DNA of 64,000 bases, taken from assembly GCF_028473745.1 (NCBI RefSeq), contig NZ_CP101137.1, forward strand, positions 7,571,501-7,635,500, read 5' to 3'. Made by a program: the position numbers and the translations under genes. The notes beneath the pieces were generated by a model. The model did not search any database. It had not been told where the DNA came from and saw nothing but the letters and a program-made list of their open reading frames with translations. Origin of the DNA: Streptomyces sp. M92 (GTDB lineage: Bacteria > Actinomycetota > Actinomycetes > Streptomycetales > Streptomycetaceae). Numbering within the stretch: the stretch's first letter is position 1; every line of letters begins with the position of its first letter. Below are positions 1 through 7,467 of this stretch, one piece after another.

Positions 1-58
1 AGGGCGGGGCGGAGGACGTGACGAAGGACGCAGTGGAGGGCGCGGTGGATGCGGCAGG

Positions 59-736
59 ATGGCCGCTGTGACCGACCGCGATGCCGTCCCCTTCGATCTC
101 GCCTCGATGCGCAAGCAGTACCGGGCCGAGGGGCTTGCCGAGTCCGAGCTGGCCGCCACGCCCCTGGAGCAGTTCGCGCGCTGGTTCAAGCAGGCCGCGA
201 CGGAGGGCGGGCTGTTCGAGCCGAACGCGATGGTCGTCTCCACGGCGGACGCCGAGGGCCGGCCCAGCTCCCGCACGGTGCTGCTGAAGCACTTCGACGA
301 GCGGGGCTTCGTCTTCTACACCAACTACGAGTCGCGCAAGGGCCGTGAGCTGGGCGGGAATCCGTACGTGTCGCTGCTGTTCCCGTGGCATCCGATGGCC
401 CGGCAGGTCATCGTGACGGGGACGGCGCGGCGGACCGGGCGGGACGAGACCGCCGGGTACTTCCGGACCCGGCCGCACGGCTCCCAGCTGGGTGCCTGGG
501 CCAGCGCCCAGTCGTCGGTGGTGGCCGGCCGGGACGCCCTGGACGCCGCGTACGCCGGGCTGGCGGCGCGCTATCCGGAGGGCGAGCAGGTGCCGGTGCC
601 GCCGCACTGGGGCGGGTTCCGGGTGGTGCCGGACGCGGTGGAGTTCTGGCAGGGGCGGGAGAACCGGCTGCACGACCGGCTGCGGTACGTGGCGGGGGCG
701 GGCGGGGGGTGGCGGGTGGAGCGGCTGAGTCCGTGA
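59..736 (+). CDS. pdxH: Pyridoxamine 5'-phosphate oxidase
   Basis: This is the FMN-dependent cytoplasmic enzyme that oxidises pyridoxamine 5'-phosphate or pyridoxine 5'-phosphate to pyridoxal 5'-phosphate, the last step of PLP salvage. The 225-residue length fits the family. The N-terminal QYRAEGL and the FARWFKQA segment resemble the substrate-contact region. SSRTVLLKHFDERGFVFYTN is the classic FMN/substrate-binding block. The C-terminal VEFWQGRENRLHDRL is the PdxH dimerisation signature. The ATG at 59 follows a weak purine-rich stretch (GGCAGG). In S. coelicolor pdxH lies beside a citrate synthase gene (from memory), but nothing of that gene is visible in the first 58 bases. Confidence 0.95.
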   Translation: MAAVTDRDAVPFDLASMRKQYRAEGLAESELAATPLEQFARWFKQAATEGGLFEPNAMVVSTADAEGRPSSRTVLLKHFDERGFVFYTNYESRKGRELGGNPYVSLLFPWHPMARQVIVTGTARRTGRDETAGYFRTRPHGSQLGAWASAQSSVVAGRDALDAAYAGLAARYPEGEQVPVPPHWGGFRVVPDAVEFWQGRENRLHDRLRYVAGAGGGWRVERLSP

Positions 737-741
737 GATCC

Positions 742-778
742 GCAAGCACTTCGCTCGCTCTGGGACTAGAATGCTTGC
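742..778 (+). promoter_or_regulatory. vapBC promoter and inverted-repeat operator
   Basis: A TAGAAT -10 element at 767-772 lies seven bases before the antitoxin ATG at 779, so the transcript is probably leaderless. Perfect 7-base inverted arms, GCAAGCA (742-748) and TGCTTGC (772-778), are centred 30 bp apart and bracket the core promoter. VapB-type antitoxins usually autoregulate by binding such repeats. That role is inferred here. Confidence 0.55.
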
Positions 779-1015
779 ATGGCTACGATCCACGTGCGGG
801 ACGTCCCGGAGGACTCACTGCGCACGCTGAAGGCGAGAGCGGCGCGCACGGGGCAGTCCCTGCAGAACTACGTCCTGCAGCTGCTGGTGAGTGAGGCGGC
901 GCTGCTGTCGCCCGCCGAAGCGGCGGCCGAAGCGCGTGCGATCGCCTCGCGCGGCAACGTGTCGGCGGACGACGTCACCGACGTCCTGCGTGATCTGCGC
1001 GAGGCCCGCGGGTGA
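779..1015 (+). CDS. vapB: VapB/FitA-type ribbon-helix-helix antitoxin
   Basis: The 78-residue protein begins MATIHVRDVPEDSLRTLKAR, which fits the beta-strand plus two-helix DNA-binding fold of FitA/VapB antitoxins. GQSLQNYVLQLL follows as the second helix. The C-terminal half (AEAAAEARAIASR onward) would be the toxin-wrapping tail. The downstream PIN-domain gene overlaps by four bases (GTGA), the usual antitoxin-first coupling. The expected role is to neutralise the toxin and repress the operon through the inverted repeat upstream. The assignment rests on fold-level similarity and context. Confidence 0.85.
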   Translation: MATIHVRDVPEDSLRTLKARAARTGQSLQNYVLQLLVSEAALLSPAEAAAEARAIASRGNVSADDVTDVLRDLREARG

Positions 1016-1416
1016 GCGTGCTCGTCCTGGACACCTCCGCTCTCGTGGAGTTCCTCGTGGGCGGCGACGAACTCGCCGAGCGGGTCCGGGCCCGCACCCT
1101 GGACCACCGGCTGGCCGCACCGCACGCCGTCGACCTGGAGTGCGCGTCCGTCCTGCGCGGCCTCGTACGCGGCAACAAGCTGCCCGAGGGCGAGGCGGAG
1201 CGTGCGCTGCAGCTTCTGGGGCGGATGCCGCTGAGGCGCTACGACCATGTGCCGCTGCTGCCCCGCGTCTGGGAGCTGCGGCACAACATGTGGCCCTACG
1301 ACGCCTCCTACGTCGCTCTCGCCGAGACCCTCGACGCCGCGCTCGTCACCGTGGACGCCAAGTTCGCCGGTGCGCCGCACTTGCGCTGCCGCGTCGACAA
1401 CCTGCGGCTCGGCTGA
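1012..1416 (+). CDS. vapC: VapC-type PIN-domain ribonuclease toxin
   Basis: This 134-residue PIN-domain protein is a predicted Mg2+-dependent RNase. The first acidic residue is in VLVLDTSALVEFL, near residue 7. Further acidic residues appear in DLECASVLRGLVRGNKL, where VapC proteins carry the conserved Glu. YDASYVALAETLDAALVTVDAKF is the classic C-terminal PIN block with its last two or three acidic residues. All catalytic positions look intact, so the toxin should be active unless bound. The GTG start overlaps the antitoxin stop. In other bacteria VapC toxins cut initiator tRNA, other tRNAs or 23S rRNA; the target here cannot be read from sequence. Confidence 0.88.
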   Translation: MSVLVLDTSALVEFLVGGDELAERVRARTLDHRLAAPHAVDLECASVLRGLVRGNKLPEGEAERALQLLGRMPLRRYDHVPLLPRVWELRHNMWPYDASYVALAETLDAALVTVDAKFAGAPHLRCRVDNLRLG

Positions 1417-1428
1417 CGGCCGGGCACG

Positions 1429-2055
1429 TCAGTCCAGTACCACGCTCAGCAGCCGCGCCCACTGCTCCACGACCCGTTCCCGGCGGGCCGTGTCGTCGGT
1501 GAGGAGGTTGGCGAGGCCGAGACCGCGGGCCATGTCGAGGAGGCCCTGGACGGTTTCGCGGGCACCGGGGCGGCTCTCGTCGGCGCCGAGGAGGTCGACG
1601 GCGATGCGGTGGGTCTCGCGGCCGACGCGGGCCTCCAGCTCGGTCACCCGGCCCCGCAGCTGCTCCTCGTTGGAGGCGGCCACCCACAGGTGGAGGGCGG
1701 CGCGGAAGAGGGGGCCGGTGTAGAGGTCGACGAGCGCGGCGACGACGGCGTGCCGGTCGCCGGGGCCGGCGCCCTCGGGGAAGAGGGCGCGCAGCGCGAC
1801 GGAGCGCTGCTCGGCGACGTACTCGACGGCGGCGGTGAAGAGGTCCTCGCGGGTCGGGAAGTGGTGCTGGGCGGCGCCCCGGGAGACGCCGGCGCGTTCG
1901 GCGACGACGGAGACCGTGGAGCCGGCCCAGCCGTGCTCGGCGAGGCAGGCCACGGCGGCTTCCAGGAGCCGCTGCCGGGTGGCCCGGCTGCGGTCCTGCT
2001 TGGGGACGCGTTCCGCGCGGTCGGCCGCGTGCACGGCGCCGCTCACACCACCCAT
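1429..2055 (-). CDS. TetR-family transcriptional regulator of the acyl-CoA operon
   Basis: The protein has up to 208 residues. RATRQRLLEAAVACLAEHG leads into an N-terminal TetR helix-turn-helix, TVSVVAERAGVSRGAAQHHF, around residues 25-70. The C-terminal ligand domain is divergent. It is the last gene of an eight-gene minus-strand operon and overlaps the enoyl-CoA hydratase stop. The ATG at 2055 gives a 13-base overlap. An in-frame GTG at 2046 would give the common four-base GTGA overlap and is equally plausible. By analogy with other TetR regulators of fatty-acid or branched-chain acyl-CoA genes it probably represses its own operon in response to an acyl-CoA. The palindrome near 11707 is the best candidate operator. 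Confidence 0.85.
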   Translation of the reverse strand: MGGVSGAVHAADRAERVPKQDRSRATRQRLLEAAVACLAEHGWAGSTVSVVAERAGVSRGAAQHHFPTREDLFTAAVEYVAEQRSVALRALFPEGAGPGDRHAVVAALVDLYTGPLFRAALHLWVAASNEEQLRGRVTELEARVGRETHRIAVDLLGADESRPGARETVQGLLDMARGLGLANLLTDDTARRERVVEQWARLLSVVLD

Positions 2056-2777
2056 TGTGGATCCCGTCGTTCGAGGAAGGCCGTCATCCCCTCGCGTGCC
2101 TGCGGGGAGGCGAACAGCCGGGCCGAGAGCGCGGTCAGCTGGGCCGCGTCCCGGTCGAAGGCCTCCAGCACCCTAGCCGTGAGCAGCCGTTTCGTCTCGG
2201 CCAGGCCCTGAGGTGAGGCACGGCGCACACCGTCGAGGACGGGTTCGAGTACGGCGTCCACGTCGTCGCCCGCCGCCGTGACCAGGCCGGTCCTGGTGGC
2301 TTCGGCGGCGTCGAGGCGTTCGCCGGTGAGGTAGTGGCGGGCGAGGGCGCGGGGGTCGGTGCGGGGCAGGAGGGTGAGGGAGATGACGGCGGGGGCGACG
2401 CCGATGCGGACCTCGGTGAAGGCGAACGTCGAGGCGGTGGAGGCGGCCGCGACGTCGCAGGCGCCGAGCAGGCCGAGGCCGCCCGCGCGGACGTGGCCGT
2501 CGACGCGGGCGACGACGGGCTTGGGCAGTTCGACGATCCGCCTCAACAGCGCGACCAGGGCGTCCGGGTCGGGCGGGTCGCGCAGGTCGGCGCCGGCGCT
2601 GAAGGTGTTGCCGGTGTGGGTGAGGAGGACGGCGCGCACGCCGGTGTCCTCGCCGGCGTCGGTGAGGGCGTCGGTGAGTTCGGTGACGAGGGCGGCGGAC
2701 AGGGCGTTGCGGTTGTGCGGGGAGTCGAGGGTGAGGGTCTCGACGCCCCGTTCCCGGGCGCGGGCGACGAGGCTCAT
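2043..2777 (-). CDS. Enoyl-CoA hydratase/isomerase family protein
   Basis: This 244-residue crotonase-fold protein probably hydrates an unsaturated acyl-CoA made by the dehydrogenase and carboxylase encoded upstream. DSPHNRNALSAALVTEL and NTFSAGADLRD form the first oxyanion-hole block. KPVVARVDGHVRAGGLGLLGACD is the second signature, but the usual Glu of the G-x-x-x-G-G-G-x-E-L motif is not evident, so the exact chemistry may differ from classical hydratases. RIGVAPAVISLTLLPR is typical of methylglutaconyl-CoA-hydratase-like members. Its start overlaps the ligase stop by four bases and its stop overlaps the TetR gene. Confidence 0.88.
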   Translation of the reverse strand: MSLVARARERGVETLTLDSPHNRNALSAALVTELTDALTDAGEDTGVRAVLLTHTGNTFSAGADLRDPPDPDALVALLRRIVELPKPVVARVDGHVRAGGLGLLGACDVAAASTASTFAFTEVRIGVAPAVISLTLLPRTDPRALARHYLTGERLDAAEATRTGLVTAAGDDVDAVLEPVLDGVRRASPQGLAETKRLLTARVLEAFDRDAAQLTALSARLFASPQAREGMTAFLERRDPQWVV

Positions 2778-4342
2778 GAGCGGCCTCGCAGTTCCCGGCG
2801 GAGGATCTTGCCGCTGGCCGCCCGGGGCACGCCGTCGACGAAGGTGACCTGGCGGACGCGTTTGTAGGGGGCGACGCGTTCGGCGACGTACATCATGATC
2901 TCCCCCGCGGAGAGGTCGGGGGCGGTGGGGCGGCGTACGACGTGGGCGTGCGGGACCTCGTTGCCGTCGTCGTTGCAGGTGCCGATGACGGCGGCGTCGG
3001 CGATGCCGGGGTGGGTGAGCAGGAGGGCTTCGAGTTCGGCGGGGGCGACCTGGAAGCCCTTGTACTTGATCAGTTCCTTGACCCGGTCGACGACGAACAG
3101 CCAGCCGTCACCGTCCACGTGCCCTACGTCCCCGGTGTGCAGCCACCCCGCCTCGTCGATCATGGCGGCGGTGGCGTCGGGTCGGCCGAGGTAGCCCTTC
3201 ATGACCTGGGGTCCGCGGATGAGGATCTCGCCGGACTCACCGACGGGGAGGTCCTTGCCGGGGTCGTCGAGGGAGACGACGCGCATCTCGGTTCCCGCGA
3301 TGAGCTTGCCGACGGTGCCGGGCGGGGCGTCGTGCATGGCGTCGAGGGGGACGACGTGGGTGCCCGGGGACAGTTCGGTCATGCCGTAGGCCTGGCCGAC
3401 GGGCGGCAGGCCGAGCCGCCGCGAGCAGGCGGCGGCGAGGTTCGCGTCCAGGGGGGCGGCGGCGCTGATGACGTACTTCAGCGAGGAGAGGTCGTAGTCG
3501 GCGACCAGGGGGTGCTTGGCGAGGGCGAGGACGATCGGCGGGGCGACGTACAGGCCGGTGATGCGGTGGTTCTGGATGGCCGCGAGGAACTGCTCCAGGT
3601 CGAAGCGGGGCAGGACGACGACGGTGGCGCCGAGCCGCAGCGGGGCGTTCACGAGGGCCGTCAGCCCGTAGATGTGGAAGAACGGCAGTACGGCGAGGAC
3701 GCGTTCGCCCGGGGCGGCCGGGATCGCCGGTTCGAGCTGGGCGAGGTTGGTGGCGATCTGCCGGTGGGTGAGCATCACGCCCTTGGGGGTGCCGGTGGTG
3801 CCGGAGGAGTACGGCAGTACGGCGACGTCCTCGGCGGGGTCGATGCCGACGGAGGGTTCGGGGGCGGTGGAGGCCAGCATGTCGACGAGCGAGCGGTGGC
3901 CGGGCGCGCTGTCGCACACCAGGATCTCCTGGACACCGCCCGCGAGCTCGGCGGCCCGGCGGGCGGTGTCCAGCAGCGGTGAGACGGTGACGATCCAGCG
4001 GGCCGCGCAGTCCTTGAGCTGCTTGGCGAACTCCTCCGCCGTGGCGAGCGGGTGCACGGTGGTGACCGAGGCACCCGCGCGGGTGGCGGCGTAGAAGGCG
4101 AGCGGGAAGGCGACCGTGTTGGGGCTGTGCAGGGCGAGTACGTCGCCCTTGCGCACGCCGGCCTCGGCGAGGGCGGCGGCGACCCGCCGGTGGAACCGGT
4201 CCACCTGCTCGTAGGTGAGGGTGGTGCCGTCGGTGCCGTCGATCAGCGCCGGAGTGTCGCCGTACTCGGCGGCGCGGCCGAGCACGGCCTCGTGGATGGG
4301 CAGGTCGACGGGCTGGACGTCTGCGTACTCGCTGCGGAACAC
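2774..4342 (-). CDS. Acyl-CoA ligase (4-coumarate:CoA ligase-like, AMP-forming)
   Basis: This 522-residue adenylate-forming enzyme activates a carboxylic acid to an acyl-AMP and then an acyl-CoA. The A3 motif YSSGTTGTPKGVMLTH is near residue 180. QAYGMTELSPGTH is the A5 motif, WLHTGDVGHVD is A7, KELIKYKGFQVAPAELE is A8, and PRAASGKILRREL carries the C-terminal catalytic lysine. The GTG start has a strong GGAGG upstream. It is the entry enzyme of the operon, supplying the CoA thioester to the dehydrogenase. Its resemblance to 4-coumarate:CoA ligase does not fix the substrate; an aliphatic or terpenoid acid fits the neighbouring genes better. Confidence 0.92.
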   Translation of the reverse strand: MFRSEYADVQPVDLPIHEAVLGRAAEYGDTPALIDGTDGTTLTYEQVDRFHRRVAAALAEAGVRKGDVLALHSPNTVAFPLAFYAATRAGASVTTVHPLATAEEFAKQLKDCAARWIVTVSPLLDTARRAAELAGGVQEILVCDSAPGHRSLVDMLASTAPEPSVGIDPAEDVAVLPYSSGTTGTPKGVMLTHRQIATNLAQLEPAIPAAPGERVLAVLPFFHIYGLTALVNAPLRLGATVVVLPRFDLEQFLAAIQNHRITGLYVAPPIVLALAKHPLVADYDLSSLKYVISAAAPLDANLAAACSRRLGLPPVGQAYGMTELSPGTHVVPLDAMHDAPPGTVGKLIAGTEMRVVSLDDPGKDLPVGESGEILIRGPQVMKGYLGRPDATAAMIDEAGWLHTGDVGHVDGDGWLFVVDRVKELIKYKGFQVAPAELEALLLTHPGIADAAVIGTCNDDGNEVPHAHVVRRPTAPDLSAGEIMMYVAERVAPYKRVRQVTFVDGVPRAASGKILRRELRGRS

Positions 4343-4373
4343 GGTTCCTCCTCCAACGGGTCGGGAACGCGGT

Positions 4374-5519
4374 CTAGTACGACTTGGGCAGGCCGAGGGT
4401 CTGGTGGGAGACGTAGTTGAGGATCATCTCCCTGCTCACCGGGGCGATGCGGGCCACGCGCGAGGCCGTGATCAGCTGGGCGAGCCCGAACTCGCGGGTG
4501 AGGCCGTTGCCGCCGAGGGTGTGCACGGCCTGGTCGACGGCCTTCACGCAGGCCTCCCCGGCGGCGTACTTGGCCATGTTGGCGGCCTCGCCGGCGCCCA
4601 TGTCGTCACCGGCGTCGTAGAGGTGAGCCGCCTTCTGCATCATCAGGCGGGCCAGTTCGAGGTCGATGTGGGCCTGGGCGAGGGGGTGGGCGATGGCCTG
4701 GTGGGCGCCGATGGGGGTCTTCCAGACCGTGCGCTCACGGGCGTACTCCAGGGCCCGGGAGAGGGCGTAACGGCCCATGCCGATGCCGAAGGCGGCCGTC
4801 ATGATGCGCTCGGGGTTGAGCCCGGCGAAGAGCTGGAGGAGGCCCGCGTCCTCGTCGCCGACGAGCGCGTCGGCGGGCAGTCGCACGTCGTCGAGGACCA
4901 GCTCGAACTGCTTCTCGGCGGCGTTGAGTTCCATGTCGATGGGGCGGCGCTCGAAGCCGGGGGTGTCGCGGGGGACGATGAACAGGCAGGGCTTGAGCTT
5001 GCCGGTGCGGGCGTCCTCGGTGCGGCCGACGATCAGGGTGGCGTCGGCGATGTCGACGCCGGAGACGAAGACCTTGCGGCCGGTCAGGAGCCAGTCGCCG
5101 GTGGCGGTGTCGCGGCGGGCGGTGGTGGTGATGCGGTGGCTGTTGGAGCCGGCGTCGGGTTCGGTGATGCCGAAGGCCATGAGGCGGGTGCCGTCCGCGA
5201 GGGGCGGGAGCCACTCGCGTTTTTGCTCGTCGGTGCCGAAGCGGGCTATGACGGTGCCGCAGATCGCCGGGGAGACGATCATCATGAGCAGGGGGTTGCC
5301 GGCGGCGCCCATCTCTTCGAGGACCAGGGAGAGTTCGGTGATGCCGCCGCCGCCTCCGCCGTAGGCCTCGGGGAGGCTGACGCCGATGTAGCCGAGCTTG
5401 GCGGCTTCCTGCCAGAACTGCCGGTTGTCGGCGCCGAGGGTGCGAGGGTGGTTGGCGGCGAAGGCGGATACCGCTTCGCGGAGGGACTTGTGGTCTTCGG
5501 ATTCGATGAGGGCAGTCAC
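4374..5519 (-). CDS. Acyl-CoA dehydrogenase
   Basis: This FAD enzyme introduces the alpha-beta double bond into an acyl-CoA. The GTG at 5519 is preferred because AAGGAG lies just upstream; it gives 381 residues, the normal family length. A longer reading from 5585 would run into a repeated intergenic element. GITEPDAGSNSHRITTTARR is the central beta-barrel signature (normally A-x-T-E-P-x-x-G-S-D), with Asn replacing the usual Asp. TLGGNGLTREFGLAQLITASR is the C-terminal FAD-contact block. The catalytic base cannot be placed without an alignment. In Liu/Atu-type pathways the product would be the carboxylase substrate. Confidence 0.93.
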   Translation of the reverse strand: MTALIESEDHKSLREAVSAFAANHPRTLGADNRQFWQEAAKLGYIGVSLPEAYGGGGGGITELSLVLEEMGAAGNPLLMMIVSPAICGTVIARFGTDEQKREWLPPLADGTRLMAFGITEPDAGSNSHRITTTARRDTATGDWLLTGRKVFVSGVDIADATLIVGRTEDARTGKLKPCLFIVPRDTPGFERRPIDMELNAAEKQFELVLDDVRLPADALVGDEDAGLLQLFAGLNPERIMTAAFGIGMGRYALSRALEYARERTVWKTPIGAHQAIAHPLAQAHIDLELARLMMQKAAHLYDAGDDMGAGEAANMAKYAAGEACVKAVDQAVHTLGGNGLTREFGLAQLITASRVARIAPVSREMILNYVSHQTLGLPKSY

Positions 5520-5544
5520 TGTGCTCCTTCGGGTGCGGGTTTCG

Positions 5545-5602
5545 TCGTGGCTGGTCGCGCCCACGCGGCGGAGCCGCATATTCAATGCGGCCCCGCGCCC
5601 CT
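5545..5602. repeat. Interspersed intergenic repeat, copy 1
   Basis: This element begins TCGTGGCTGGTCGCGCCCAC, continues GCGGCGGAGCCGCAT and ends CCCCGCGCCCCT. A close second copy lies at 39111-39171. Here it fills most of the spacer between the carboxylase alpha-subunit stop and the dehydrogenase start, inside an otherwise compact operon, and its last bases supply the carboxylase stop codon. Elements of this kind recur between Streptomyces genes (from memory). GCGGC/GCCGC arms could form a hairpin in the mRNA. Confidence 0.7.
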
Positions 5603-7454
5603 AGGTGGCTTGCACTACCGCCAGTAGGGAGCCGACCGTCACTTGCTGGCCCGGTACGGCGTTCAGTGCGGCGAGTGTGCCCGTGGCCGGGGCGGTGATC
5701 CTGTGTTCCATCTTCATCGCCTCCAGCCACAGGAGGGGCTGGCCGGCCTCCACGCTCGCCCCCTCCGTCAGGCCCTCCGCGATGCGGACGACCGTGCCGG
5801 GCATGGGGGCGAGGAGGGAGCCCGGGGCGTGCTGGGCGGTGGGGTCGGGGAAGCGGGGCAGGGCGGCGAGGCGGGTGGCGTTCACGTGGACCTGGTCGCC
5901 GTAGCGGGCGATCTCGTAGCGGCGCCGTACGCCGTCGGTCTCGAGGACGACGAGGCGGGCGTCGGCGTGGACGACGCGTACGCCGTCGGCGGTGAGGCCG
6001 GTGCGGGTGTGGTGGTAGCGGACCTCGTGCTCCTCGCCCGCCATGGTGTACCGCTTGACCTGGGGCTGGGACGGGAGGTTGCGCCAGCCGCCGCCGAACC
6101 GGGAGCGGCCGTGGGCGTCGGCGAGGGCGGCGGCCAGCGGGGCGAGGGGGTCAGGCGCCGGGGAGGTCAGGTCGGCCAGGTGGCGGTCGTAGAAGCCGGT
6201 GTCCATGCGGGCGGACGTGAACTCCTCGTGCCGCAGTGAGCGGACGAGCAGGTCACGGTTGGTGACCGGGCCGTGGACCGCCGCCCGTTCCAGGGCGCCG
6301 GCGAGTTTGCGGACGGCCTCCGCGCGGGTGGGCGCGTGGGCGACGGCCTTGGCGAGCATCGGGTCGTAGTGGACGCCGATGACGTCGCCGTCGGTGCAGC
6401 CGGTGTCGAGGCGGACGCCGTCGGGGACGGCGAGGCGGTGCAGACGGCCGGTCTGCGGGGCCCAGCCGTTCGCGGGGTCCTCGGCGTAGAGGCGGGCCTC
6501 CACGGCGTGCCCCCGCGCGCGCGGGGGGTCGGTTTCGAGGGCGTGGCCCTCGGCGATCCTCAGCTGGAGGGCGACGAGGTCGACGCCGAAGACCGCTTCG
6601 GTGACCGGGTGTTCGACCTGGAGGCGGGTGTTCATCTCCAGGAAGTGCGCCCTGCCGTCGGCGTCGACCAGGAACTCGACGGTCCCGGCGCCGACGTAGT
6701 CCACCGCGCGGGTGGCGCGGACCGCCTGCTCGTACAGCTCCTGGGTGAGTGCCGTGCTCAGGCCCGGTGCGGGAGCCTCCTCGATCACCTTCTGGTGGCG
6801 GCGCTGGAGGGAGCAGTCGCGGGTGCCGAGCGCCCACACCGTGCCGTGGGTGTCGGCGAGGACCTGCACCTCGACGTGGCGGCCGCCCTCGACGTACGGC
6901 TCGACGAAGACCCCCCCGTCGCCGAAGGCGCTCGCGGCCTCCGCGCGGGCGGCGGTCAGTTCGGCGTCGAGGTCGGCGAGGCGCCGTACGACGCGCATGC
7001 CGCGCCCGCCGCCACCGGCCGCCGCCTTCACCAGCACGGGCAGGTCGGCCTCGGTGACCGTGTCCCGGTCCAGGGGCGCGATGCCCAGCAGTTCCTTGGC
7101 GCGGGTCTTGGACGCCATGGCCTCGATCGCCTCCGGCGGCGGCCCGATCCACACCAGCCCGGCGTCCCGTACGGCGCGCGCGAAATCGGCGTTCTCGGAG
7201 AGGAAGCCGTAGCCGGGGTGGACGGCGTCGGCGCCGGCGGCGGTCGCGGCCTTCACGATCAGGTCGCCGCGCAGGTACGTGTCGGCGGGCGCCGCTCCCG
7301 GCAGCCGTACGGCCGCGTCGGCCACGCGCGCGTGGAGGGCGTTCTCGTCGGCGTCCGAGTGGACGGCGACGGTCCGGATGCCCGACTCGCGGCAGGTGCG
7401 GAAGACGCGGCAGGCGATCTCGCCCCGGTTGGCGACGAGGACGGAAGTGATCAC
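5601..7454 (-). CDS. Acyl-CoA carboxylase alpha subunit (biotin carboxylase plus BCCP)
   Basis: The ATP-dependent biotin carboxylase half of an acyl-CoA carboxylase is fused to its biotin carrier domain. The GTG at 7454 (MITSVLVANRGEIACRVF) has GAGGG upstream and gives 617 residues. HPGYGFLSENADFA and KAAAGGGGRGMRVV are biotin-carboxylase signatures, and FLEMNTRLQVEHPVTE is the catalytic block. LWLEAMKMEHRI near the C terminus holds the biotinylated lysine. The segment between MASKTRAKELL and LPVLVKAAAGGGG is about 15-20 residues shorter than usual and lacks the A-G-V-P-x-x-P-G motif. The beta subunit gene is 13 bases upstream. Substrate may be methylcrotonyl-, geranyl- or a related acyl-CoA. 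Confidence 0.92.
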   Translation of the reverse strand: MITSVLVANRGEIACRVFRTCRESGIRTVAVHSDADENALHARVADAAVRLPGAAPADTYLRGDLIVKAATAAGADAVHPGYGFLSENADFARAVRDAGLVWIGPPPEAIEAMASKTRAKELLGIAPLDRDTVTEADLPVLVKAAAGGGGRGMRVVRRLADLDAELTAARAEAASAFGDGGVFVEPYVEGGRHVEVQVLADTHGTVWALGTRDCSLQRRHQKVIEEAPAPGLSTALTQELYEQAVRATRAVDYVGAGTVEFLVDADGRAHFLEMNTRLQVEHPVTEAVFGVDLVALQLRIAEGHALETDPPRARGHAVEARLYAEDPANGWAPQTGRLHRLAVPDGVRLDTGCTDGDVIGVHYDPMLAKAVAHAPTRAEAVRKLAGALERAAVHGPVTNRDLLVRSLRHEEFTSARMDTGFYDRHLADLTSPAPDPLAPLAAALADAHGRSRFGGGWRNLPSQPQVKRYTMAGEEHEVRYHHTRTGLTADGVRVVHADARLVVLETDGVRRRYEIARYGDQVHVNATRLAALPRFPDPTAQHAPGSLLAPMPGTVVRIAEGLTEGASVEAGQPLLWLEAMKMEHRITAPATGTLAALNAVPGQQVTVGSLLAVVQAT

Positions 7455-7467
7455 TGGTCCCTCAACC

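Noticed and set aside
49..348. Alternative short frames at the left edge
   Set aside because: They overlap pdxH in other frames and lack family similarity.
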